Below, piece by piece: positions 17,750 through 24,731 of a DNA stretch of 44,978 nucleotides. Position 1 is the stretch's first letter. The number at the start of each line of letters is the position of its first letter. The notes under the pieces were generated by a model that saw only the letters and a list, made by a program, of their open reading frames with translations, did not search any database and was not told where the DNA came from. Source of the stretch: Methylobacter sp. (GTDB taxonomy: Bacteria; Pseudomonadota; Gammaproteobacteria; Methylococcales; Methylomonadaceae). The translations under genes were made by a program, and so were the position numbers. The stretch lies in the NCBI GenBank assembly GCA_024636505.1, contig JAGXGY010000041.1:1-44978 (forward strand). The letters run 5' to 3'.

Positions 17750-18523
17750 CTATTGCGTCAGGAAAGAAATCAATTGTTCAAAGGTCGTTACAATGACCTT
17801 ATCATCGTAGTTCGACGCTGCCGATAAAGTCGGCGGAGCAAAACAGTTAACACCGCTGCCGGTCGGCAAGCTCACACCGTTATGAGGGCCGTCAAAAATC
17901 GAATTGTTTTTATCGCTATCAACACTGCCTCCGGAAATTAGCGCAAAGGCGACATTAGCGACCGTGTTAGTGGCACAATCGGCGGCTCCGGTCGCCGCGC
18001 CATCGCCGGTTATATTCAAATAAGATGAACTGACCGCCGCCGATGCCGCTGAAACCAAGGCAATCATTAAATCGTCGCTATTCCGATAATGGTTAGCCGC
18101 CGGTAAATCATCATTTCTTTCGATCAGACGGGCCAAGTCTGCATTGGGACTGGCCGCACTATTACGGTACACCGCATAAATAAGATCAGCGCCGGCACCG
18201 GTAGCCCATGCCGCCGGCGGCGTCACCCCCAAAGTGACATAAGGCACGCCGCCCGACACATAACTACCGGCCGTGCAAACTCCCGCACTGCCTTCAATAC
18301 CGTCGGCATTATCATCAGCGCAAGGCAAGCGGTGGTTACGCTGGGCAAAGGCAATAATCGCCTCGTTTACCTTGATCATTTCTCCGGTTTTTGAAGCGGC
18401 ATCGCTAGCGCCGACGGTGGGCCGATAAGCCGACATCGCCGCTGCGGTAATGATGCCGGTGGTGACAACCACAACAGCCATTTCCACCATTGAATAACCG
18501 CGTTCGCGCCTGAATGCTCGCAT
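17750..18523 (-). CDS. Prepilin 3 (family II), short form
   Basis: A 257-residue prepilin. The leader MRAFRRERG precedes YSMVE (Glu at +5) and a helix MAVVVVTTGIITAAAM. The family II signature is present as HRLPCADDNADGIEG...VPYVTLG, with the loop DSDKNNSIFDG and a terminal YDDKVIVTTFEQLISFL. Unlike the three family II genes at the far end of the operon, it stops here and has no hydrophobic C-terminal extension, so it shows the minimal form of the family. It lies between a coiled-coil protein gene (10 bases) and the secretin gene (52 bases). Confidence 0.88.
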   Translation of the reverse strand: MRAFRRERGYSMVEMAVVVVTTGIITAAAMSAYRPTVGASDAASKTGEMIKVNEAIIAFAQRNHRLPCADDNADGIEGSAGVCTAGSYVSGGVPYVTLGVTPPAAWATGAGADLIYAVYRNSAASPNADLARLIERNDDLPAANHYRNSDDLMIALVSAASAAVSSSYLNITGDGAATGAADCATNTVANVAFALISGGSVDSDKNNSIFDGPHNGVSLPTGSGVNCFAPPTLSAASNYDDKVIVTTFEQLISFLTQ

Positions 18524-18532
18524 CGTGCTATC

Positions 18533-19192
18533 TCAATGCGGCGGCATGACGCTGATCGGCGACTTTATCTGTGCTTGTAATTTATTGAGCCGGTCAAGCG
18601 CAGCACTCAGTTTTTTGCCATCGACCGGGCGGTGCTTGCTCAGCGCCTGAATTTCCTCACTGACGGTTTGAAGCTGTTTAGCCACCTCAAGATTTTTTTG
18701 CGCTATCGAAAAATCCATTCCCTGAAAATCAACCCCGCTTTGCTCCATGCCTTGCAATTCAGCCAATAGTTTGGCAACTTCGTCTATATTGGCTGCTTTA
18801 CCGGTTGCCATCAGCCCCAGCAAGCGCTGTTGAATGCCTTGAAGTTTTTTTATATTTTCCGGTTGCAAGTTGGCCGACAAGGGCGGCGTTTGAGTCTGCT
18901 GCTGAGGCGTCGGTTGGCTTGCAGGCGCCGACATCGGTTTGGCATTTAACTCAATGTGGCTTGGACTGCCCTCGATAGCATCACTGTCAGTGTACTCAGC
19001 GCTGGTATGTTTAGACGGGGTCGCAGATTCATTTTTTGTTGGCGCGGGCGTTGGTTGCTGACGCGCAATATCCCGCATCATGTCGTATTTATTCAGCAAT
19101 TGCGCTTTTTCCGATTCGGATTGCGCCCAAAGCAACATAAAGGTCAGCGCGGCAATAGCCGCCGCCGCTAAAGCCACATAAATTAATCTCAT
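18533..19192 (-). CDS. Bitopic coiled-coil protein of the pilus operon, unknown family
   Basis: A 219-residue protein. An N-terminal membrane helix (LIYVALAAAAIAALTFMLLW) is followed by a charged linker, a long Pro/Thr/Gln-rich stretch (about 45-110) and a helical C-terminal half with heptad-like leucines (IQQRLLGLMATGKAANIDEV, VAKQLQTVSEEIQALSK). I do not recognise it. Its position between the PilP-like gene and prepilin 3, and its topology, suggest a periplasmic structural or alignment role in the pilus machine. That is inference from context only. It is certainly coding: it sits in a tight operon with small spacings. Confidence 0.75.
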   Translation of the reverse strand: MRLIYVALAAAAIAALTFMLLWAQSESEKAQLLNKYDMMRDIARQQPTPAPTKNESATPSKHTSAEYTDSDAIEGSPSHIELNAKPMSAPASQPTPQQQTQTPPLSANLQPENIKKLQGIQQRLLGLMATGKAANIDEVAKLLAELQGMEQSGVDFQGMDFSIAQKNLEVAKQLQTVSEEIQALSKHRPVDGKKLSAALDRLNKLQAQIKSPISVMPPH

Positions 19193-19213
19193 GTCCGCGA
19201 TCCTGATTAATGA

Positions 19214-19981
19214 TTAATGATTAACAACAGGCGTTAAAGCGCCGTCTTTGCCGTATTTATTTAAGGTAAGCCGGTGCAAGTTTTTTGCTTTGCGCAAAAA
19301 CACCGATGATTCATTGATTCGATAGACACTGATGCCGTCGCCTAAGCCGTAACCCTCAACGACGAAGGTGCCGTTAATAACGGCACGTTTGGCTCCAGGG
19401 CCATGAAACACCATGGTTAACACATAATCCTGCCACCAGTGCGGATCGACGTTAACGTGGATTTTTTTAGGCCTAGGCTTGGGCACTTGCACGACTTCAG
19501 GGGGCGGTACCTTATTACACTCGGCAACAATGCTTTGTCCGGCGCTGTCTTTAGGCAGGCTGTCGCAGCGTTGCCACTCGGAATCCGGCCACTTGTCAGC
19601 CTTGGTTTTTATATTTTGCGGCTGACTGAAAACCGGCTGTACCTGTGCGTTGGTGAGCGTTGCAACAACCCGTTGCGTGTTCGCTTGCTGCGGCGAGGGG
19701 TCAATAATAAATTTTCCGGGAATTCCGGCTTTGGCATCCTGGCTTTCCTGATACCGGGGAACTTGCGCCAATAGCCAATGAATGCTTTGCTGCTCAGTCA
19801 TTGCGGTCTGATTGGCATTATGGAGACGCGACTGTAAGTTAAATAACTCGGTGCCGACTGCGCTACGCTGAAGGCTTGCCTTAGTGTTCATTGTTGCGCT
19901 CAAACGCCCTGCGACAACGGCTGAAAACACAAACAGTAACGCCATAACAGTGCCCAGCGCCTTCATCGATTTTCCCGCCAT
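19214..19981 (-). CDS. PilP/MshK-like inner-membrane alignment protein
   Basis: A 255-residue protein with one N-terminal membrane helix (about 7-25, LGTVMALLFVFSAVVAG), then a helical stretch, a low-complexity linker, and a small C-terminal beta domain: RAVINGTFVVEGYGLGDG, then ISVYRINESSVFLRK, then LHRLTL. That pattern matches the homology region of PilP, GspC and MshK proteins, which bind the secretin from the inner membrane side. The helical middle also resembles PilO/MshJ, so the protein may combine both roles. Its start overlaps the end of the PilM/N-like gene by 19 bases. Confidence 0.65.
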   Translation of the reverse strand: MAGKSMKALGTVMALLFVFSAVVAGRLSATMNTKASLQRSAVGTELFNLQSRLHNANQTAMTEQQSIHWLLAQVPRYQESQDAKAGIPGKFIIDPSPQQANTQRVVATLTNAQVQPVFSQPQNIKTKADKWPDSEWQRCDSLPKDSAGQSIVAECNKVPPPEVVQVPKPRPKKIHVNVDPHWWQDYVLTMVFHGPGAKRAVINGTFVVEGYGLGDGISVYRINESSVFLRKAKNLHRLTLNKYGKDGALTPVVNH

Positions 19982-21276
19982 TTCAGTAAAAAGCTGAAGG
20001 CGTTATCATTTTTTCTAATTTCAAGGCTCCGCTTATTGACTTCATAACCTTTACTGCGCAAGGCCTCGCTTAATAACTCTTCGCCACGCACCGCACCGGG
20101 AAACTCAACGCCTTTACCCTCGACAAGAATAGAGGGGCTTTCGCTTTCGCTGTTGATCACTTCAACACGCCTGATCATCACCAGGTCGGACAAAGACGCC
20201 CTGATATCCATCATCACCCGGCGCACATCCCGAACCCGGGTTTTCTGCAGCTCGGCTGCAAACTTGGCAGACTCTGTAATCATCGGTGAGCGCTCCGCCT
20301 CAGCGGCGAGCATGGCCCGGTGCAATTGTCCGATCTTGGTAAATTCAGCGCTGCCTTGTAATTGACTCACGGTTTGTTTTACCGAACTGAGTTGAAAATA
20401 AGCCGCTACATTCCATACCAATAATACCGCGCAAGCGGTTGCCGCCAATCCTGCCAGCCAGGGCATAACACTGTCGGCTATCAGGGTCAGGCGCTGATCG
20501 GTTTTATTGCTGAGTACATCCTTGACTGTCAGCGCGTTAAACAGCTGATCGCCCGAACTTATCCCTACCGTTTCGTTACCATAAAAGGGCAGATCGGCCG
20601 CCAGTTCCGCCGAACAAAAGGTGGCGCGGCGTTTGAATTCGGTAAACCATGATTCAGCCTCCAGCGAGGCTGAATCATGCACCAGCCAGACGACCTTTGT
20701 CGGTAACTCTGCACCGCGTTTTTCCACGGCGGCAAAGGCTTGCAGCAATTGCACCACCATTTTGTCGCCATCATCGTCTCTGGCGTAAACCAGCAGACGT
20801 TCCGCAGCCACGGCATGACCGTTATTGACCAAAACAAAATCGACGCAGCGTCCATGTTGCAGCACTACCGCCGTGCTTTCGCCGGTTATCGACAACGCAT
20901 AACGATATAAACAGTGCGCCAATGCAATCGGGTGACAAGGTTCTTTATGCGCTTGACAGCTCCGGCCATAAGTCAAAAAAGTATCGACCGACACCGCCGT
21001 ATATAAGGCGACGCTGAGTCCGGCAATGCGACTCACCTGATGAATGATGACCTCGCTAAAACCATCAATCAGTCCGTTGTCACGCAACTTTTTTTCCAGA
21101 ACGATGCTGACCTGGTCTACGCTGGCGTTTAAAGCCTCAACCCCAAAAGCGCTGCCGGCATAATCGGTAATCATGCGTACCGGAGCAGGAACATCATCCA
21201 GACCGGGCAAGACCAAGGCGCCGACATCCGTCAATGTTGACAATTCACCATTTAAATCAAGCAGCCTGACATACAT
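19963..21276 (-). CDS. mshI: PilM/PilN-like inner-membrane assembly protein (MshI-like)
   Basis: A 437-residue protein with three parts. Residues 1-260 look like a cytoplasmic actin-like PilM/GspL-type domain (LIDGFSEVIIHQVSRI, GESTAVVLQHGRCVDFVLVN). A membrane helix at about 270-290 (WLAGLAATACAVLLVWNVAA) follows, then a periplasmic helix and ferredoxin-like region as in PilN (SLSDLVMIRRVEVIN, SILVEGKGVEFPG). MshI of MSHA pili has this fused layout and links the ATPase side to the periplasmic alignment complex. The gene abuts the preceding one (shared base 21276). The symbol rests on architecture and position. Confidence 0.72.
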   Translation of the reverse strand: MYVRLLDLNGELSTLTDVGALVLPGLDDVPAPVRMITDYAGSAFGVEALNASVDQVSIVLEKKLRDNGLIDGFSEVIIHQVSRIAGLSVALYTAVSVDTFLTYGRSCQAHKEPCHPIALAHCLYRYALSITGESTAVVLQHGRCVDFVLVNNGHAVAAERLLVYARDDDGDKMVVQLLQAFAAVEKRGAELPTKVVWLVHDSASLEAESWFTEFKRRATFCSAELAADLPFYGNETVGISSGDQLFNALTVKDVLSNKTDQRLTLIADSVMPWLAGLAATACAVLLVWNVAAYFQLSSVKQTVSQLQGSAEFTKIGQLHRAMLAAEAERSPMITESAKFAAELQKTRVRDVRRVMMDIRASLSDLVMIRRVEVINSESESPSILVEGKGVEFPGAVRGEELLSEALRSKGYEVNKRSLEIRKNDNAFSFLLKWRENR

Positions 21277-21794
21277 TACTGGGGCTTCCTGGCGTAATAA
21301 CGTCCTAAAATGGTCACAAAAACAGCATCTCTGCTTCCTTGTCGCCAGCGGAATAAATCATCTTTTGAATCGGCCACTTTAGCTTCAAAGCGTTCCGGGA
21401 TGAAATACACGGTAGGCGATTGCGCAATACTGTCCAGGTACACCTCAGCTTCGGCACGCATAACTTCCAGTTTGCTTAATTTGATCTGGCGCATAGTCCA
21501 ATCGGCGGGTACTAAACCACGCTGCTCAATGTCTGAAGACAACTGCTTCAGTTCGGCGTTGTGCTCGACAAAAACCGAGTACAGCCGTTCAACATCAACC
21601 AGTTGACTTAAACTGAGTTGTATCGCGTTAAGGTTTTTTTCGCGCTCGGCTTGCTGCTGATGGCTTTGATTAAGCGATACCCATAGCAGCGGAAATAACA
21701 CCGCACAGCATACGCCGACAGAAAAAACCGCTAGACGCTGCCTAGCGGTTTTTTGGCATGACAAGACAAACTGTTGTTGAACCTGAGCTCGCAT
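21276..21794 (-). CDS. PilO/MshJ-like bitopic protein
   Basis: A 172-residue protein with an N-terminal membrane helix at about 20-42 (RLAVFSVGVCCAVLFPLLWV), a coiled coil (AEREKNLNAIQLSLSQL), and a small C-terminal domain (RDAVFVTILGRYYARK). This topology matches PilO/MshJ/GspM proteins, which align the inner-membrane platform with the secretin. In canonical MSHA loci the PilO-like gene follows mshI; here it precedes it. Sequence similarity is too weak by eye to settle the family. Confidence 0.55.
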   Translation of the reverse strand: MRAQVQQQFVLSCQKTARQRLAVFSVGVCCAVLFPLLWVSLNQSHQQQAEREKNLNAIQLSLSQLVDVERLYSVFVEHNAELKQLSSDIEQRGLVPADWTMRQIKLSKLEVMRAEAEVYLDSIAQSPTVYFIPERFEAKVADSKDDLFRWRQGSRDAVFVTILGRYYARKPQ

Positions 21795-21799
21795 AGGGC

Positions 21800-22618
21800 T
21801 TATTGGTCCATGATCCAGTGCGCAGTCAACAATATGACGCGATTTTCATCCTGGCTTTCACCCAGGCTAAACGCAGTAGGCACTTGATTACCCATGGCAT
21901 AGGTGTTGTTTGCCAACCATTCATGACCGGGTCTTTGCCGACTTTGCTCTCTGTCGTTATTGTCATTATTCTGCTGCCGGAACCGACCTTCTAATGCATC
22001 GGGCTTGCCGTCAACAAACTGATCCAGCATCCGCGCCATATCCGGCGTCAATCCGCGCAATACCATGACGTTGCCGGAACCGCTGACAGTACGACCGGGA
22101 TTCCACTGAAAACAAATCTGTATCTCCGCCGGATTGCCATTGCTGTCTTCATAAACGTAGCGATCTTCTTTACCTTCGGCGCGCCCCGGAGGCATTCTGA
22201 TGCCAACCCGATCAAGCAACCCATGCAAATCCTGATTAGCCAGGGTTCTATCGCCAATACCTACAGAGCCTTGCGGGTAGCCTTGACCATGACAAATGCG
22301 CCGACCGGTCTGCAAATAATTTTGCGGTATGCCGGCAACCGAGCCGTCGTCATAACTTAAATAGGCTTCGGCTCCGGCAACCATGTAAGTGGGGGCGACC
22401 TGGTTGTCGCCGAGCATGACCCCGGTACGTTGATAATACTGGTCGTAGACCTGCTTCCACGGCAGCACAAATTTCTGCGTCAACTTATGATGCTCAGCCT
22501 GCTGAATCAGGTCCTTACCCACCGAAACCGAACCCACCAGCAAGCCCATCACCGCCAGTACTATGGATATTTCAACCAGACTATAACCGTGCTGGGAGGA
22601 TAAAAAGCGCTTGCTCAT
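21800..22618 (-). CDS. Prepilin 2 (family I)
   Basis: A 272-residue prepilin. The leader MSKRFLSSQHG is followed by YSLVE (Glu at +5) and the helix ISIVLAVMGLLVGSVSVG. It shares with prepilins 1 and 7 the blocks RVGIRMPPGRAEG.EDRY, DSNGNP...ICFQW, GSGNVMV..GLTPDMARMLD, DGKPDALEGRFRQ and a C-terminal LLTAHWIMDQ. It is closest to prepilin 1, which lies 13 bases upstream, so the pair probably arose by tandem duplication. The upstream region contains GGAG just before the ATG. Confidence 0.9.
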   Translation of the reverse strand: MSKRFLSSQHGYSLVEISIVLAVMGLLVGSVSVGKDLIQQAEHHKLTQKFVLPWKQVYDQYYQRTGVMLGDNQVAPTYMVAGAEAYLSYDDGSVAGIPQNYLQTGRRICHGQGYPQGSVGIGDRTLANQDLHGLLDRVGIRMPPGRAEGKEDRYVYEDSNGNPAEIQICFQWNPGRTVSGSGNVMVLRGLTPDMARMLDQFVDGKPDALEGRFRQQNNDNNDREQSRQRPGHEWLANNTYAMGNQVPTAFSLGESQDENRVILLTAHWIMDQ

Positions 22619-22631
22619 AAGCCTGCTCCGC

Positions 22632-23432
22632 TTACTGATTCATTTTGTAGTGGGCGACTACGGTGATAATTTGGTCTTCGTCCAGGTTGGCGCCTGCAGT
22701 CGTGCCGCCACCGGCAGGCAGGGCCGTTGCAGCATAATTCTCCGTATTATTTGCGCCCCATTCAACGCCTGGGGCGCCTGCTGTCCCATTAGCTATTTGT
22801 TCCTGTCTAAAAACGCCTTCCTGGGCATCGGGTTTGCCGTCGATCATCTGATCCAGTTCTCGGGCCAGTTCGGGCGTTAACCCGCCAATCACCATCACAT
22901 TGCCGGAACCGGAAGCCGTGCCTGGATTATTCCATTGAAAACACACCTGGACTTCCTGCGGGTTGCCGTTGGAATCCAAATACAAATAACGGTCTTCCGA
23001 GCCTTCGGCACGTCCGGGCGGCATGCGTATGCCCAGTCTGTCCATCCGGGTATGCAACTCCAATAAAGGCGTTGTCGATCTGGTCATTCGGGGTGCGGCA
23101 GCGCCTTGACAAATGGCGGCCGGCGCAGTGACGGTTGTCATGTTAATACCTGAAATAGCGCTTGTTGCCGTAGTGAAGGCCGCACCATTGACCATAAACC
23201 TGGGCGCTGTCTGGCTATCCCCCAATACCACGCCGGCACGGGCATAATGTTCGTTGTAGGCGGTCGCCCACTGATCGATAAACTTCTGCTTGAGTTTGGT
23301 ATATTCGGCATTCCGCTGCACATCTTTACCGATGGACACCGCTCCCAAGATCAGACCTATCACCACCAATACCACCGACATTTCCACCAGGGTAAAACCG
23401 GTTTGTGATTTTTTATTTATGAGTTGATTCAC
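22632..23432 (-). CDS. Prepilin 1 (family I), first gene of the pilus operon
   Basis: A 266-residue prepilin. The leader MNQLINKKSQTG is cut before FTLVE (Glu at +5), followed by a helix MSVVLVVIGLILGAVSIG. The start is GTG (23432-23430), chosen because a strong Shine-Dalgarno (CAGGAGAT, 23439-23446) lies 6 bases upstream and the leader then has normal length. Family I blocks are all present: RLGIRMPPGRAEGSEDRYLY, DSNGNPQEVQVCFQW, GLTPELARELDQMIDGKPDA and a C-terminal VVAHYKMNQ. As first gene with the best ribosome binding site, it is the most likely major pilin of the locus, though that is inference. Confidence 0.9.
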   Translation of the reverse strand: MNQLINKKSQTGFTLVEMSVVLVVIGLILGAVSIGKDVQRNAEYTKLKQKFIDQWATAYNEHYARAGVVLGDSQTAPRFMVNGAAFTTATSAISGINMTTVTAPAAICQGAAAPRMTRSTTPLLELHTRMDRLGIRMPPGRAEGSEDRYLYLDSNGNPQEVQVCFQWNNPGTASGSGNVMVIGGLTPELARELDQMIDGKPDAQEGVFRQEQIANGTAGAPGVEWGANNTENYAATALPAGGGTTAGANLDEDQIITVVAHYKMNQ

Positions 23433-23438
23433 TTAAAA

Positions 23439-23446
23439 TCTCCTGT
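23439..23446 (-). promoter_or_regulatory. Shine-Dalgarno site for prepilin 1
   Basis: CAGGAGAT on the minus strand, 6 bases before a GTG codon. It decides the start of prepilin 1, because no ATG lies at a sensible position for a class III leader. Confidence 0.75.
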
Positions 23447-23554
23447 AAATCATTGCAAAGCGCTAAAGCCATTGACGACCGATAAAAAACCAAGGACTAC
23501 ATTTATATTGAGTACTAGGTATTTCTACGTAATACTATATAGGAGGTATTTGTG

Positions 23555-23602
23555 ATGAAACGCACATTAATTTCTATTGAATTCTGTCAAATACTATCCT
23601 GA
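23555..23602 (+). CDS. Possible 15-residue leader-like peptide
   Basis: AGGAGG (23541-23546) lies 8 bases before ATG, which opens a 15-codon frame reading MKRTLISIEFCQILS. An AT-rich TACTATAT box just upstream could be a -10 element. No downstream gene follows closely, so a classical attenuator role is not obvious. The strong Shine-Dalgarno is the only support, and chance is quite possible. Confidence 0.2.
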   Translation: MKRTLISIEFCQILS

Positions 23603-23812
23603 TGCTATGTCCCGAAACGACGACCATAAACAATAGGCCTTAAGGACTCACCCGTTTATTTTTAATAATTTTTCTATTAAATCAGCCGCTTGAGCATCAA
23701 AGCACGACTAAGATTAACGATTCTTAAAAAAACACAGCAAGATTTTTGCAGAAATAATATTTAGCTAAGGAACGTGCACAAAATAACCTGAGCAAGTTGC
23801 CAATAGCACCAA

Positions 23813-23871
23813 TGCAGGCTTCGCCTGCAAGCGCAAGCACCAAAAGTAGGCGCTTTAGGCGAAGCTTGCGC
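23813..23871. repeat. REP-like double palindrome
   Basis: TGCAGGC (23813-23819) pairs with GCCTGCA (23823-23829) around a 3-base loop. It is followed by GCGCAAGC (23831-23838) pairing with GCTTGCGC (23864-23871) around a 25-base loop that itself contains GGCG repeats. Two adjacent GC-rich palindromes in an AT-rich intergenic region are typical of REP/BIME-like elements. The element lies about 95 bases upstream of the response regulator. Confidence 0.55.
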
Positions 23872-23964
23872 TCCCGCTGAAAACTTACGCCGCGAGTTGT
23901 TCAAATTGTTTCATGTTCATTAAATATACCTGTCATTACGCAACGCCTAAACACGATAAAACCC

Positions 23965-24729
23965 ATGATGAAATTACAGCCTGACGCTATGGCGACGAAA
24001 AACATCCCTATTGCCGTCGTCGAAGACGACCTGCGCTTATGTAACGATCTTGTTGAATTTCTAAATCTGCGCAACTTCTCAGCTCAAGGTTTTAACTCTG
24101 CGGCCAAGCTTTATCAGGCGCTCTTAGACACTGACTTCGATTTATTTTTATTGGATATTAACCTACCGGACGAGAGCGGTATTGAAGTGATGACTTGGCT
24201 GCGTACCCGCAATCAAGCCGGTATTATCATCATAACGGCGTTAACCGATAACGACACCCAGCTGACTTGCCTAAATGCAGGCGCAGATGCTTATTTAACC
24301 AAGAACGCTACCTTGGAAATTATTGAGGCAACCTGCCTCCGCGTCCTGAGCCGGATAAAACCCGGTTTAGAACCCATGCCGATAGCCGAACCTATTCCAC
24401 TATCGGCATTAAAATCGCAAGCCTGGCTGTTACACAAGACAACCTGGCATCTGAAAACACCTAACGGTTATCAACTGTCGATTAACCAAACTGAAATGAT
24501 TTTTCTTGAAACATTATTTGAATTTACCAGTACGCCGATTAGCCGTGCCAACTTATTAGTGCGCATCGGCAAGCCCGATACCCTGTCAAACCGGCGTAAT
24601 CTGGATAACTGCATCAGCCGCCTACGCAAAAAGATTTTGCACTTATCTGCTTTAGAAATTCCGATTCGTACCAATTACGGAGTTGGCTATCTCTTTGCAG
24701 GCAATAGCCGCATCATTGATCATCAGTAG
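23965..24729 (+). CDS. OmpR-type response regulator
   Basis: A 254-residue two-domain regulator. The receiver has the acidic triad E20-D21-D22, the phosphoacceptor Asp64 in LFLLDINLPDESG, Thr91 and Lys113 (AYLTKNA). The C-terminal part (about 155-250) is a winged helix of the Trans_Reg_C type, with SRLRKKI followed by IRTNYGVGYLF. It should be phosphorylated by the kinase encoded two bases downstream and bind DNA. It is divergent from the pilus operon, which makes that operon the obvious candidate target. Start choice is uncertain: in-frame ATGs occur at residues 1, 2 and 9, and none has a clear ribosome binding site. Confidence 0.9.
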   Translation: MMKLQPDAMATKNIPIAVVEDDLRLCNDLVEFLNLRNFSAQGFNSAAKLYQALLDTDFDLFLLDINLPDESGIEVMTWLRTRNQAGIIIITALTDNDTQLTCLNAGADAYLTKNATLEIIEATCLRVLSRIKPGLEPMPIAEPIPLSALKSQAWLLHKTTWHLKTPNGYQLSINQTEMIFLETLFEFTSTPISRANLLVRIGKPDTLSNRRNLDNCISRLRKKILHLSALEIPIRTNYGVGYLFAGNSRIIDHQ

Positions 24730-24731
24730 TC

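Larger units (their letters stand above)
23433..23964. other. Divergent intergenic region between pilus operon and two-component genes
   Basis: This 532-base AT-rich region must hold the promoters of both the pilus operon (leftward) and the regulator-kinase pair (rightward). I see no convincing sigma-54 site and no clear -35/-10 pair, only AT-rich candidates such as TATAAA on the minus strand near 23501. AGGTATTT occurs twice, at about 23516 and 23544, and could be half-sites for a regulator. A tiny ORF and a palindromic repeat block in the same stretch are listed separately. Confidence 0.5.

Noticed and set aside
5092-23432. Reading the locus as an ordinary type II secretion system
   Set aside because: The MshEN-type ATPase, ExeA/MshM ATPase, TPR protein of MshN type and lipoprotein MshL-like secretin fit an MSHA-type pilus better, and no GspG-like major pseudopilin of typical small size is present.
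23433-23964. Sigma-54 promoter for the pilus operon
   Set aside because: I looked for GG-N10-GC pairs with the usual flanks; the nearest candidate has the wrong spacing.
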